DNA from: an uncultured Clostridia bacterium
Lineage (GTDB): Bacteria > Bacillota > Clostridia > TANB77 > CAG-508
Reading direction: 5' to 3'
Assembly: GCA_944386755.1 (NCBI GenBank)
Contig: CALXCF010000002.1
Coordinates: forward strand, 72,587-107,331
Length of the DNA stretch: 34,745 bases
Shown here one piece after another: positions 1-8,123 of the stretch (the stretch's first letter is position 1; every line of letters starts with the position of its first letter). Made by a program: the position numbers and the translations under genes. The notes beneath the pieces were generated by a model that saw only the letters and a program-made list of their open reading frames with translations, did no database searches and had not been told where the DNA came from.

Positions 1-105
1 TATAATGTTATAGCTAAAAGATTAGATTCACCAGTTAAATCTGTTGATAATGCTATACAAAGGATTAGAAAAAAAGCAGTAAAAAATATGTTTAAAAATG
101 ATTAA
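1..105 (+). CDS. sigH: RNA polymerase sigma factor SigH, C-terminal end (partial)
   Basis: The window opens inside a gene; 34 codons and a TAA stop remain. The peptide contains VKSVDNAIQRIRKKA, closely matching the end of sigma region 4.2 of SigH/Spo0H (family pattern HVKSIDNALQRVKRK), the helix-turn-helix that reads the -35 element. SigH directs transition-phase and early sporulation transcription in Firmicutes. The call rests on a short C-terminal stretch, but the motif is distinctive. A hairpin terminator follows directly. Another sigma-70 family member is the main alternative. Confidence 0.7.
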   Translation, partial: YNVIAKRLDSPVKSVDNAIQRIRKKAVKNMFKND

Positions 106-120
106 TAAAAATTATACGAT

Positions 121-156
121 AAAAGCAGTGTCCTTTTAAGGGTTGCACTGCTTTTT
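121..156 (+). terminator. Rho-independent terminator after sigH
   Basis: A 10-bp perfect stem (AAAAGCAGTG with CACTGCTTTT) and a run of T directly follow the sigH stop. It ends the sigH transcript before the opposite-strand tRNA gene. Confidence 0.85.
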
Positions 157-175
157 ATAAAGTGAAAAGAAATTT

Positions 176-251
176 TGGTGCTTCCAACCGGGATTGAACC
201 GGTGACCTCAGCCTTACCAAGGCTGCACTCTACCAACTGAGCTATAGAAGC
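176..251 (-). tRNA. tRNA-Thr (anticodon GGT)
   Basis: Read on the minus strand, the 76 nt fold as a cloverleaf: acceptor GCTTCTA with TGGAAGC, D-arm GCTC/GAGT, anticodon stem CAGCC/GGCTG around loop TTGGTAA (anticodon GGT), and T-arm ACCGG TTCAATC CCGGT. The discriminator base is A and CCA is encoded. It should read ACC and ACT codons. It sits divergently beside thrS, the synthetase that charges it. Confidence 0.95.
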
Positions 252-260
252 ATTTTGACA

Positions 261-289
261 ATTATATACCACAAAATAAAAAAAGTAAA
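261..289 (-). promoter_or_regulatory. Promoter of tRNA-Thr
   Basis: On the minus strand TTTACT, a 17-nt spacer and TATAAT lie about 10 nt upstream of the mature tRNA 5' end. The -10 is perfect and the -35 is a four-of-six match. Confidence 0.55.
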
Positions 290-298
290 TAATTTCTA

Positions 299-327
299 TT
301 GACTTTTTTAAAAAAAGGTACTAAAAT
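299..327 (+). promoter_or_regulatory. Sigma-A promoter of the thrS leader
   Basis: TTGACT (299-304), a 17-nt spacer and TAAAAT (322-327). The predicted start near 334 puts the whole T-box leader in the transcript. Confidence 0.7.
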
Positions 328-333
328 TATATA

Positions 334-575
334 CATAATATATAAAACAAGTAAGAGAAAAGTAAAATAAAGGTTACTTATAGAGAGAGTTAGTCAAAGG
401 CTGAAAGCTAACTTAAGAAAACATATTTGAAAAACTACCTCTTCAAGTTTCTAGTGAATAAGCTAGACGTTTAAGATACGTTACAATCTTTAATTAAGTT
501 AAAAATAGGATGGAACCGTGTAAATATTGCACTCCTATGGATAAAAGAATATCCATTGGGGTGTTTTTTGTGGCT
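334..575 (+). promoter_or_regulatory. T-box riboswitch leader of thrS
   Basis: A T-box leader senses uncharged tRNA and turns terminator read-through on. The T-box core TGGAACCGTG is at 511-520. The antiterminator pairs ATAGGA (505-510) with TCCTAT (533-538) and GTG with CAC; the competing terminator reuses 530-543. Stem I lies around 365-480. The threonine specifier is probably ACT (434-436, followed by the usual purine) or the overlapping ACC (437-439). The bulge reads TGGA, so its last base pairs best with a U discriminator, whereas the neighbouring tRNA-Thr(GGT) has A. Directly upstream of thrS, threonyl specificity is expected. Confidence 0.9.
530..569 (+). terminator. T-box regulated terminator
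   Basis: CACTCCTATGGATA (530-543) pairs with TATCCATTGGGGTG (550-563), followed by six T. It shares 530-538 with the antiterminator, so the two folds exclude each other. Confidence 0.9.
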
Positions 576-600
576 AAGATAAATTAGAAAATTTAAAGAT

Positions 601-650
601 GTGTCACAAAGTGGACAAAATGTCGCATCAGAAACGTCCCCAATGCGACA
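601..650 (+). repeat. Palindromic element between T-box and thrS ribosome site
   Basis: TGTCGCAT (621-628) pairs perfectly with ATGCGACA (643-650) around a 14-nt loop. The stem ends a few bases before the Shine-Dalgarno sequence (654-660). A second, mutually exclusive pairing is possible between GGAC (613-616) and GTCC (636-639). It is richer in G+C than its surroundings. It may be an interspersed REP-like repeat or a translation-level control; the sequence alone does not decide. Confidence 0.5.
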
Positions 651-666
651 AAAAGGAGGTTTTATT

Positions 667-2604
667 ATGATTAAAGTAACTTTAAAAGACGGCTCAAATT
701 TAGAAATTGAAAAAGGAGCATCTATATTAGATGTAGCAAAAAAAATCAGTGAAGGATTAGCACGTGTTGCAACATGTGGTGAAGTTAATGGAGAAATCAA
801 AGATTTAAGATATGAATTAAATGATGATTGTAATTTAGTAATTCATATTTTTTCAGATGATGACTTAGAAGGTAAAAAAGCATATTGGCATACATCTTCA
901 CACATTATGGCACAAGCTGTAAAAAGATTATTTCCAGATGTTAAATTTGCAATTGGTCCAGCAATCGATGATGGATTTTATTATGATTTTGATGTGGAAA
1001 AACCATTCACAGATGAGGATAAAGAAAAAATAGAAGAAGAGATGAAAAAGATAATTAAAGAGAATATCAAAATAGAAAGATTTTCTCTTCCTAAAAAAGA
1101 AGCATTAGAATTAATGAAAGACCAACCATATAAACAAGAGCTTATTGAAGATTTACCAGAAGGTGAAGAAATAAGTTTCTATAAACAAGGAGATTTTACT
1201 GACCTTTGTGCAGGACCACATTTAGAAAGCACAGGAAAAATTAAAACTATAAAAATATTATCTTCTTCAGGAGCATATTGGAGAGGTAGCGAAAAAAATA
1301 AAATGCTTCAAAGAATTTATGCTATATCTTTCCCAAAAGCTAGTCAATTACAAGAATATTTAGACTTCCTAGAAGAAGTAAAACAAAGAGACCACAGAAA
1401 GATTGGAAAAGATTTAGAAATCTTTATGACACATAAATTAGTAGGTTCAGGATTACCAATGTATTTGCCAAATGGTGCAACAATTAGAAGAATATTAGAA
1501 AGATATATTCAAGATAAAGAAATTTCATTAGGATATGCTCATGTATACACACCATCACTTGCAAATGTAGAACTATACAAGACAAGTGGGCATTGGGAGC
1601 ATTATAAAGATGATATGTTTCCTGCTATGAAAATGGATAATGAAGAAATGGTTTTAAGACCAATGAACTGTCCACATCATATGTTAATATACAAAAATAA
1701 AATGCATTCATACAGAGACTTACCAATTCGTATAGGAGAATTAGCTCATGACTTTAGATATGAAGCAAGTGGAAGTGTTTGCGGATTAGAGAGAGTTCGT
1801 CAAATGTGCCAAAATGATGCCCATCTATTTGTTAGACCAGACCAAATAAAAGAAGAAGTAGGAAGAGTTCTAAATTTAATTGTAGAAGTTTATCAAAAAG
1901 ATTTTGGATTCCCTGCATCAGCATTCCAATATAGATTATCACTTAGAGATAAAAACAATAAAGAAAAATATATTGATAATGATGAAATGTGGGAAACAGC
2001 AGAAAGTCAATTAAGAGACATCTTAAAAGAATTAAACATTGACTTTTATGAGGCAGAAGGAGAAGCAGCATTTTATGGTCCAAAAATTGATATACAAATA
2101 AAAACTGCATTAAATCATGATGTTACAATTCCAACTTGCCAATTAGATTTTGCATTACCAGAAAGATTTGAACTAGAATATATTGGAGAAGATGGAAAAG
2201 CACATAGACCAGTTGTAATTCATAGAGCAATTCTAGGTTCTTCTGATAGATTTATCTCATTCTTATTAGAAGAAACAAAGGGAATGTTGCCATTATGGGT
2301 TGCACCAGTTCAAGTTAAAATATTACCAATTACAGATAATCAACATGAATATGCATTTGATTTAAAAGAAAAACTTGTAGCAAAAGGAATTAGAGTAGAA
2401 GTAGATGACAGAAATGAAAAAACAGGATATAAAATACGTGAAGCTCAATTGCAAAAAATTCCATATATGCTAGTAGTTGGAGAAAAAGAAGCTAGCTCAA
2501 ATACAGTTGCTGTTCGTTCAAGAGAGGACGGAGATATAGGAACAGAAAGTATTGATGAATTTATAGCAAAATTAGAAAAAGAAATTGAAGAAAAGAAAAG
2601 ATAA
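667..2604 (+). CDS. thrS: Threonine--tRNA ligase
   Basis: Charges tRNA-Thr with threonine in the cytosol. The 645-aa product has the family's usual length and order: N-terminal TGS (from MIKVTLKDGS), the editing/SAD domain with the HTSSHIMAQ motif, the class II catalytic core with motif 2 around RPMNCPHH (Cys335 is the expected zinc ligand, equivalent to E. coli Cys334) and motif 3 HRAILGSSDRF, then the anticodon-binding domain. The frame is open from GTG at 601, but the start is ATG 667: it has AAAGGAGGT at an ideal distance and begins the TGS domain. Expression is controlled by the T-box leader; the next gene follows after 3 nt. Confidence 0.97.
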   Translation: MIKVTLKDGSNLEIEKGASILDVAKKISEGLARVATCGEVNGEIKDLRYELNDDCNLVIHIFSDDDLEGKKAYWHTSSHIMAQAVKRLFPDVKFAIGPAIDDGFYYDFDVEKPFTDEDKEKIEEEMKKIIKENIKIERFSLPKKEALELMKDQPYKQELIEDLPEGEEISFYKQGDFTDLCAGPHLESTGKIKTIKILSSSGAYWRGSEKNKMLQRIYAISFPKASQLQEYLDFLEEVKQRDHRKIGKDLEIFMTHKLVGSGLPMYLPNGATIRRILERYIQDKEISLGYAHVYTPSLANVELYKTSGHWEHYKDDMFPAMKMDNEEMVLRPMNCPHHMLIYKNKMHSYRDLPIRIGELAHDFRYEASGSVCGLERVRQMCQNDAHLFVRPDQIKEEVGRVLNLIVEVYQKDFGFPASAFQYRLSLRDKNNKEKYIDNDEMWETAESQLRDILKELNIDFYEAEGEAAFYGPKIDIQIKTALNHDVTIPTCQLDFALPERFELEYIGEDGKAHRPVVIHRAILGSSDRFISFLLEETKGMLPLWVAPVQVKILPITDNQHEYAFDLKEKLVAKGIRVEVDDRNEKTGYKIREAQLQKIPYMLVVGEKEASSNTVAVRSREDGDIGTESIDEFIAKLEKEIEEKKR

Positions 2605-2607
2605 GCC

Positions 2608-3390
2608 ATGAATGAAATATATAATATAAGAAAATTAGAAAGTTTAAAAGAATATTTAAATCAAAGAATGGTATCACCAAGATTATTAAACAACCCTAGA
2701 ATTTATGAAATATTAGATGAAATTTCAGATGAATTTAGCCTTATTTTCTTAGATGAAGAAATGAAAAGAATCTTAGATGAACAAATATTAGTTGAAAAAG
2801 ATGGAACATTAAGATATTTTAAAGACAATAAAAGAGTAAAGATAAAAAGAAATTCTTCAGGAATAGAAACAATTAAAGAAGCATTTGATAAAAAAGATTC
2901 ATCTGTTATTTCAGAAAAAAGGTTGTTTGATAATGGTGGAATAGAATATTTATATGAAATTAGAGAAGGAAACTTAAGTTGGGAAGATTTTGAAAGGAAT
3001 ATAGATTTTATACCATCTAAAAAAATTAGATATACCAGAGACAGTACTATGCTTAACTTTTTAACAAAAGAAGAAATCGGAAAATTTATTGTTAAAGAAC
3101 ATCTTATTCAGCAAGTACCATACATGTTACAAAATTTAAAATTAACAAGAAAAAATTTATCCAGAATACTTAATGGTGGTACAAAAATAGATGATTTATG
3201 TGAATTTTTAACAAACAATCAAGCTGAATTTGATACAATAAAAGAACTTTTTAATGAAAATGATGAGTCTAAAGGACAAGAAGAAATTTTTAAGACTTAT
3301 TGCAGTAACAATAGAAGATTTCAATTACCAACAACTTACGAAAACGCAGTTGCAAAAAGATTGGGACTAGATATTGAAAAAATTAAGTAA
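2608..3390 (+). CDS. Hypothetical protein, coupled to thrS
   Basis: I do not recognise this 260-aa protein. It is charged, has no signal peptide or membrane segment, and looks largely helical. It starts 3 nt after the thrS stop without a clear ribosome site, so translation is probably coupled to thrS and transcription falls under the same T-box. A small hairpin (AAATGGT 3397-3403 with ACCATTT 3416-3422) follows the stop. Coding quality is good, with a long open frame and codon use like thrS. No function is assigned. Confidence 0.75.
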   Translation: MNEIYNIRKLESLKEYLNQRMVSPRLLNNPRIYEILDEISDEFSLIFLDEEMKRILDEQILVEKDGTLRYFKDNKRVKIKRNSSGIETIKEAFDKKDSSVISEKRLFDNGGIEYLYEIREGNLSWEDFERNIDFIPSKKIRYTRDSTMLNFLTKEEIGKFIVKEHLIQQVPYMLQNLKLTRKNLSRILNGGTKIDDLCEFLTNNQAEFDTIKELFNENDESKGQEEIFKTYCSNNRRFQLPTTYENAVAKRLGLDIEKIK

Positions 3391-3463
3391 AATCTGAAAT
3401 GGTTTTATAGATTTGACCATTTTACCTTTAAATAAAAAATCTAAATAAATTAATAAGGAGAAA

Positions 3464-4558
3464 ATGATGAAACTAGGAATAGTAGGATTACCAAATGTAG
3501 GGAAGAGTACATTATTTAATAGTATAACAAAAGCGGGAGCAGAATGTGCAAATTATCCATTCTGTACAATTGAGCCAAATGTAGGAGTTGTACCAGTACC
3601 AGATGAAAGATTAGATAATTTAACAAAAATGTACAATCCACAAAAAACTACACATGCAGTAATAGAATTTGTTGATATTGCAGGACTTGTTAAAGGTGCA
3701 AGTCATGGAGAAGGACTAGGAAACAAATTTTTATCACATATAAGAGAAACAGATGCAATTTGTGAAGTAGTTAGATGCTTTGAAGATTCAAATGTTGTAC
3801 ATGTTGATGGTAGTGTTGACCCTATAAGAGATATTGAAACAATCAACCTAGAATTGATATTTGCAGATATTGAAACTGTTAATAAAAGATTAGATAAGGC
3901 AAAAAAGAATTTAAAAGCTGACAAAAAATATCAATTTGAAATAGATTTATTAGAAAAAATAAAACAAACACTAGAAAATGGATTATCAGCAAGAACATTA
4001 GAATTTAATGAAGATGAACAAGTACTTGTAAAAGACATGTTTTTATTAACAACAAAACCAATATTATATATTGCAAATGTTTCAGAAGAACAATTACAAG
4101 ACGCTGAAAATGACCCATTAGTATTAAAAGTAAAAGAATATGCTAAAAAAGAAAAAGCTGAAGTAATACCATTATGTGTAAAAATCGAAGAAGAATTATC
4201 AAGTTTAGATGATAATGACAAAAAAGAAATGTTAGAAGCATTAGGATTATCAGAATCTGGATTAGACAAAGTTGTTAAAAAAAGTTATGATTTATTAGGA
4301 CTAATGTCATTTTTAACAGCAGGTGAACCAGAAGTAAGAGCTTGGACAATAAAAAAAGGAACAAAAGCACCAGAGGCAGCAGGAAAAATCCATTCAGATA
4401 TACAAAGAGGATTTATCAAAGCTGAGGTTGTTTCATATGATGATTTAATGAAAGAAGGCTCAATGTTAGCAGCTAGAGAAAAGGGACTAGTGCGTTCAGA
4501 AGGAAAAGAATATATTATGCAAGATGGAGATATTGTATTATTTAAATTTAACGTATAA
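3464..4558 (+). CDS. ychF: Ribosome-binding ATPase YchF (Obg family)
   Basis: A 364-aa YchF/OLA1-type P-loop NTPase, a universally conserved ribosome-associated enzyme that prefers ATP over GTP. The Walker A motif GLPNVGKST is at residues 8-16, switch II is VDIAGLVKGASHGEGLGNKF, and the C-terminal TGS domain ends with IMQDGDIVLFKFNV, as is typical of the family. Length matches the family. AAGGAG (3455-3460) precedes two consecutive ATG codons, 3464 and 3467; the second would give the usual MKLGIVGLP start, so the true start is uncertain by one codon. Confidence 0.96.
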   Translation: MMKLGIVGLPNVGKSTLFNSITKAGAECANYPFCTIEPNVGVVPVPDERLDNLTKMYNPQKTTHAVIEFVDIAGLVKGASHGEGLGNKFLSHIRETDAICEVVRCFEDSNVVHVDGSVDPIRDIETINLELIFADIETVNKRLDKAKKNLKADKKYQFEIDLLEKIKQTLENGLSARTLEFNEDEQVLVKDMFLLTTKPILYIANVSEEQLQDAENDPLVLKVKEYAKKEKAEVIPLCVKIEEELSSLDDNDKKEMLEALGLSESGLDKVVKKSYDLLGLMSFLTAGEPEVRAWTIKKGTKAPEAAGKIHSDIQRGFIKAEVVSYDDLMKEGSMLAAREKGLVRSEGKEYIMQDGDIVLFKFNV

Positions 4559-4610
4559 TTCGTGTAACAATTTTGTAATGTAAATGTAAAATAAAAATTA
4601 GAAAAATATA

Positions 4611-4639
4611 TTGACTTATATAAAATTTAAGTTTAAAAT
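4611..4639 (+). promoter_or_regulatory. Distal promoter of the LPXTG gene
   Basis: TTGACT (4611-4616), a 17-nt spacer and TAAAAT (4634-4639), about 140 nt upstream of the start codon. Confidence 0.55.
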
Positions 4640-4692
4640 ATTAATTGTAAGAACAAAAGAAGTTAGTATTTATTGTTTTTTATAGTAATTGC

Positions 4693-4721
4693 TTGAATTA
4701 TATTTGAAAAAATGGTATAAT
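4693..4721 (+). promoter_or_regulatory. Proximal promoter of the LPXTG gene
   Basis: TTGAAT (4693-4698), a 17-nt spacer and TATAAT (4716-4721). With the distal site it gives two sigma-A-like promoters in tandem. Confidence 0.65.
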
Positions 4722-4776
4722 TAATAGCGGTTATAAGAATACTAATAAAAAAACATATAAAGTGAGGAGAATGAAA

Positions 4777-5148
4777 ATGAAAAAATCAAATTTAATTAAA
4801 GTAATTTCAATTTTAGTAATAAGTTTAATGGTTATGCTTTTTAGCACAAATGTTATGGCAGCTGACACAAACAATGCTGGTGGAAATTCTAATTCTGCAA
4901 ATATAAATGGCTTTACTGATTTAACACCTACTGTAAATGATACAAATACTAACAATGCAAACACAAATAATGCTTCTAATAATTCAAATCGTACAAATAA
5001 TGCTAACAATTCAAGTATCTATAATAACACAAATACTTTACCAAAAACAGGTGTTACAGATTCAATTCCAGTAGCAGTATTATTAATAGTATTTGCAATT
5101 TCAGCAGTATATGCTTATAAGAAAATTAAAGATTATAAAAATATCTAA
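4777..5148 (+). CDS. Small LPXTG-anchored surface protein
   Basis: The 123-aa precursor has a signal peptide (MKKSNLIK, hydrophobic core, VMAAD cleavage region), a mature part made almost wholly of Asn, Thr, Ser and Ala, then LPKTG, a hydrophobic segment and a short charged tail ending KKIKDYKNI. That is a complete cell-wall sorting signal. The product should be exported, cleaved after Thr and linked to peptidoglycan by a sortase. The mature part is under about 70 residues and has no domain, so it may be a spacer or wall decoration. The start at 4777 is chosen because GAGGAGA (4764-4770) lies 6-7 nt upstream; ATG 4771 is too close. The convergent sortase next door is the obvious enzyme. Confidence 0.85.
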   Translation: MKKSNLIKVISILVISLMVMLFSTNVMAADTNNAGGNSNSANINGFTDLTPTVNDTNTNNANTNNASNNSNRTNNANNSSIYNNTNTLPKTGVTDSIPVAVLLIVFAISAVYAYKKIKDYKNI

Positions 5149-5175
5149 TTAAAGTAAAATATATTAGTAAATCAT

Positions 5176-5208
5176 ATGGGAGAACTCTAAAAATAGTGTT
5201 CTCTCATT
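5176..5208. terminator. Terminator between LPXTG gene and convergent sortase
   Basis: ATGGGAGAAC (5176-5185) pairs with GTTCTCTCAT over 10 bp with one wobble, followed by TTTTG on the plus strand. It lies between two convergent genes; the T run favours the plus strand. Confidence 0.6.
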
Positions 5209-5227
5209 TTGTTGCTATCAATATTTT

Positions 5228-5848
5228 CTATTGCCTTACTGCAGCAATTATAATTCTATTATTATTAAAATTATTACAAGTAACTAATGTTAATAATTTT
5301 TGATTTTTATCATAATCAAAAATTGGAGAAATATCATTTGGTTCAACTTCATAATTTGAAGTAACAACATAAGTAAATTTTTCATTATTAGAATAAATGT
5401 AAATTTCATCATTTGTTTGTAACAAAGAAATATTGCTAAAAAACTTACTGTTATCATAATTGTGACCAGCAATACAAATATTATCATTCTCATTTAAGTT
5501 ATTTCCATAGAATTTACAAGGAGAAATTTTTAACAATTCCTCATCTAATGTATTAAAAACCGGATAAGACAAATTTATTTTTGGAATTTCTATTGTGCAA
5601 AATATTCCATTAGGATTAACATCATCATTATTTTCAATAGAATTATCAGAAATACTAGTATACAATTTTGATAGATTATAGTTATTCATTATTTGATTAG
5701 ACAATTTTTCTTGTTTAGAAATATTATAAAAATGAAGCGAAATAAAATAAATAATAGCCATTATAACTATTATTGATATAATTAATTGAAAAATCAGAAA
5801 ATGTTTCTTTTTATGAATTTCATTTTTTGTAACTAGAATTTGGTTCAT
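5228..5848 (-). CDS. Sortase (LPXTG transpeptidase), class D-like
   Basis: A 206-aa membrane-anchored transpeptidase that joins LPXTG proteins to the cell wall. A single N-terminal transmembrane segment (residues about 17-40) is followed by the sortase fold: EIPKINLSYPVF, the catalytic histidine in IAGHNYDNSKFF, the catalytic cysteine in LTLVTCNNF and the arginine in NNNRIIIAAVRQ. The TLVTC motif and small size suggest class D, though class B/E is not excluded. The start ATG has GAGGAAATT just upstream. The adjacent gene encodes an LPKTG protein, its likely substrate, in convergent orientation. Confidence 0.9.
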   Translation of the reverse strand: MNQILVTKNEIHKKKHFLIFQLIISIIVIMAIIYFISLHFYNISKQEKLSNQIMNNYNLSKLYTSISDNSIENNDDVNPNGIFCTIEIPKINLSYPVFNTLDEELLKISPCKFYGNNLNENDNICIAGHNYDNSKFFSNISLLQTNDEIYIYSNNEKFTYVVTSNYEVEPNDISPIFDYDKNQKLLTLVTCNNFNNNRIIIAAVRQ

Positions 5849-5906
5849 AATTTCCTCATACTTACAATAAATTTTTAATCACTATTTAGTATAAGCAAAA
5901 GAAATA

Positions 5907-6371
5907 TTAATATACAGGCATCATTTCAAAATGAATCTGAAAACAATTAAAATCTTCTAACTCGTTTTTTCTTAAGCAATCTAAATACAAATCAAGCTCA
6001 TCTAAATTTCTACAAGCAGTAATTATAATTGGATTAAGTTCATATTTAAACATCAATTCTAATGCCAAGTCAAAAGCTTCAAAAATAGATTTATTTTCTT
6101 TAACTCGCATAAGTCTAAAAGCCTCTCTGAATCTAGCAAAAGAGGAATTTTCAAAATTTTTCAAATCTACGATATATTCTTTTTCAATAACTTGTTGTAC
6201 ATTATGATATTTATCAGGAGTTTTATCCATAATTTCTTTCAAATCTGAATAGTGATATGGAAGGTATGCCTTTTGGTCTTTTTCAGAAATTAGTAAAACC
6301 AATTCATCATCATTTCCTTCTCTAAATCTATGTTTAAAAATTTCATTTTTATTATCAATATTTTGATTCAT
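5907..6371 (-). CDS. Hypothetical cytosolic protein
   Basis: A 154-aa acidic protein without a signal peptide or membrane segment. It begins MNQNIDNKNEIFKH and has one predicted amphipathic central helix region. I recognise no family. The start is ATG 6371, which has GGAGGAAAAA directly upstream; the TTG at 6383 lies inside that ribosome site. It is divergent from the SipW-type peptidase, and both promoters may share the inverted repeat at 6435-6485. Confidence 0.7.
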   Translation of the reverse strand: MNQNIDNKNEIFKHRFREGNDDELVLLISEKDQKAYLPYHYSDLKEIMDKTPDKYHNVQQVIEKEYIVDLKNFENSSFARFREAFRLMRVKENKSIFEAFDLALELMFKYELNPIIITACRNLDELDLYLDCLRKNELEDFNCFQIHFEMMPVY

Positions 6372-6434
6372 TTTTTCCTCCAAAACTCTTACTGCTATTA
6401 TTATAGCTATAAAAATAATTCTTGTAAATGAAAA

Positions 6435-6507
6435 TTCTCAATAAAACTATTACATTTTCATTACAGTTATAATTATTATTGAGAAAATTTCTTTAATATG
6501 GTATTAT
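6435..6507. promoter_or_regulatory. Divergent promoter region with inverted repeat
   Basis: TTCTCAATAA (6435-6444) and TTATTGAGAA (6476-6485) form a perfect 10-bp inverted repeat with a 31-nt spacer. Each arm contains TTGAGA reading outward. The right arm is the -35 of TTGAGA, 17 nt, TATTAT (6502-6507) driving the SipW gene. The left arm could serve the opposite gene, whose -10 is weaker. The layout suits an operator controlling both genes. Confidence 0.55.
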
Positions 6508-6537
6508 AATTATAAATTTATGAAGTAGGGGAATGGT

Positions 6538-7125
6538 ATGTATACAATAGATAAAATTGAAAAAAAGAAAAAAAGAGCAATAACATTAATTAAAATCTTT
6601 AATATATTAATATTTTTAATAATTGTTCCAATATTAATATATAATATAACTCTAATAATAAAATATATACAAAACCCAAATGAAACACCGGACTTTTTTG
6701 GATTTAAAACTTATGAGATTGTATCTAGAAGCATGGAAAATACAATAAATAAAAATGATATAATTGTTGTAAAAAAAGTTGATAAAAATGAAATTAATGA
6801 AAATGACATTATATCATTTGACAATGGAAATGAAATTATAACACATAGAATTGTTGAAATTGAAAATATTAATGGAGAAACTTTATATACAACAAAAGGT
6901 GATAATAATAGGTTTAAAGATGATGAAAAAATTTCCTTTGAACAAATCGAAGGAAAATATGTTTTTAAGTTAAGCAAATTGGGTTATTTAATGAATTTTT
7001 TGAAAAATAGATATTTTCTGATTATTTTATTTATTATTTTAATTTTCTGCTTTATACATATAATAAATGTAAAGAAGAGAATTAAAAATAGGGAAGAGAA
7101 AAGAAAGATGAATAAATATTGCTAA
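6538..7125 (+). CDS. sipW: Signal peptidase I, SipW (ER/archaeal) type
   Basis: A 195-aa membrane protease of family S26. It has a transmembrane segment at about residues 19-43, the catalytic serine in IVSRSMENTI, and THRIVEIE, where the histidine replaces the lysine of ordinary bacterial signal peptidases, as in SipW and the ER enzymes. TKGDNNRFKDD forms the third conserved block, and a second transmembrane helix lies near residues 158-178. In Bacillus, SipW cleaves biofilm matrix proteins such as TasA. The sortase and LPXTG protein nearby suggest a role in surface-protein maturation, but no TasA-like gene is visible. Confidence 0.9.
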   Translation: MYTIDKIEKKKKRAITLIKIFNILIFLIIVPILIYNITLIIKYIQNPNETPDFFGFKTYEIVSRSMENTINKNDIIVVKKVDKNEINENDIISFDNGNEIITHRIVEIENINGETLYTTKGDNNRFKDDEKISFEQIEGKYVFKLSKLGYLMNFLKNRYFLIILFIILIFCFIHIINVKKRIKNREEKRKMNKYC

Positions 7126-7182
7126 TTGTGACATAATATGATAAAATCCCCTATATATTTTTAAAAAATTTTGGAGGAAGCA

Positions 7183-8079
7183 ATGGCAGAAGTAGAAAAC
7201 AATATAGAAAATATAGAAAATGAAGATATAAAAGCGGAAACTAAAAAAACAAAGAAAAGACTAACAATAAACGGAATAAGCATATGGAGAATACTAGCAT
7301 ATTTCATAATATACAGTGTAGCAGGATATATAATAGAAACACTCTATGGAATGATTACAAAAGGAGTATGGGAGAGTAGACAAAGTTTCTTATATGGTCC
7401 ATTTTGTGGAATATATGGACTGGGTGCAGTTGTTATGATTCTATGCCTTCATAAATTTCCTAAAAAATACAATGTATTATTTATTGGTGGTTTTATAGTA
7501 GGTTCAATTGTTGAATATGCTATCAGCTTATTTGGTGAAGTAGTATTAGGAGTTAAATGGTGGGATTACTCAAATATGCCACTTAATCTAAATGGACGTA
7601 TATGTGTATACTTCTCAGTATTCTGGGGATTCTTAGGAATATATTTAATCGCATCACTTAATCCAAAAGTTGATAGAGTCATCAATTGGATTAAAAGAAA
7701 ATTTAAAACACAAAAAGCATTAAAAACATTTGTAGTCACAGTGTTCACTATATTAATGATTGATTGTATTGCAACTGCTTTTGCAATTGAATTTTTCTTA
7801 GTTAGAATGATTGTAAAAAATGATTTAAATGTAGCAGATAAAGAATTAGTGCAGGAACAATATGATAAAATATATGGAAATGAAAATCTATCAAAATTCA
7901 TATATACATTTTGGGGAGATAGAAAAATGATAAAAACATTTCCAAATTTAAAGATAAATGATAAAGATGGAAATATAATTTATATGGACAGTCTTTTAGA
8001 CATTCAACCATATTATTTAAAAGTACATGACATAAGAAATAAAAATAGTGAAGAGGTAGAAGAAGATATTAAAAGATAA
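7183..8079 (+). CDS. CmpB-like putative ABC transporter permease (PF06541-type)
   Basis: A 298-aa membrane protein with an acidic N-terminal tail and about five hydrophobic helices between residues 35 and 210. Family-like motifs include SVAGYIIETLYG, SFLYGPFCGIYGLGA and WWDYSNMPLNLNGRICVYFS. This matches the group annotated as putative ABC transporter (type IV) permease, whose function is not established. The start is ATG 7183, with GGAGG (7173-7177) upstream; the TTG at 7171 is inside the ribosome site. The C-terminal about 90 residues are soluble. No ATPase partner is nearby. Confidence 0.8.
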   Translation: MAEVENNIENIENEDIKAETKKTKKRLTINGISIWRILAYFIIYSVAGYIIETLYGMITKGVWESRQSFLYGPFCGIYGLGAVVMILCLHKFPKKYNVLFIGGFIVGSIVEYAISLFGEVVLGVKWWDYSNMPLNLNGRICVYFSVFWGFLGIYLIASLNPKVDRVINWIKRKFKTQKALKTFVVTVFTILMIDCIATAFAIEFFLVRMIVKNDLNVADKELVQEQYDKIYGNENLSKFIYTFWGDRKMIKTFPNLKINDKDGNIIYMDSLLDIQPYYLKVHDIRNKNSEEVEEDIKR

Positions 8080-8122
8080 AAAGATAGGCAGATTGATCAA
8101 AAAAGCAATTGCCTATCTTTTT
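8079..8122. terminator. Bidirectional terminator
   Basis: AAAGATAGGCA pairs with TGCCTATCTTT (11 bp), with A's on one side and T's on the other, between two convergent genes. It can serve the CmpB-like gene and the recombinase. Confidence 0.85.
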
Positions 8123-8123
8123 A

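Noticed and set aside
601..666. GTG start that would extend thrS by 22 codons
   Set aside because: It reads through a hairpin and the Shine-Dalgarno sequence, and the extra residues are not part of the TGS domain.
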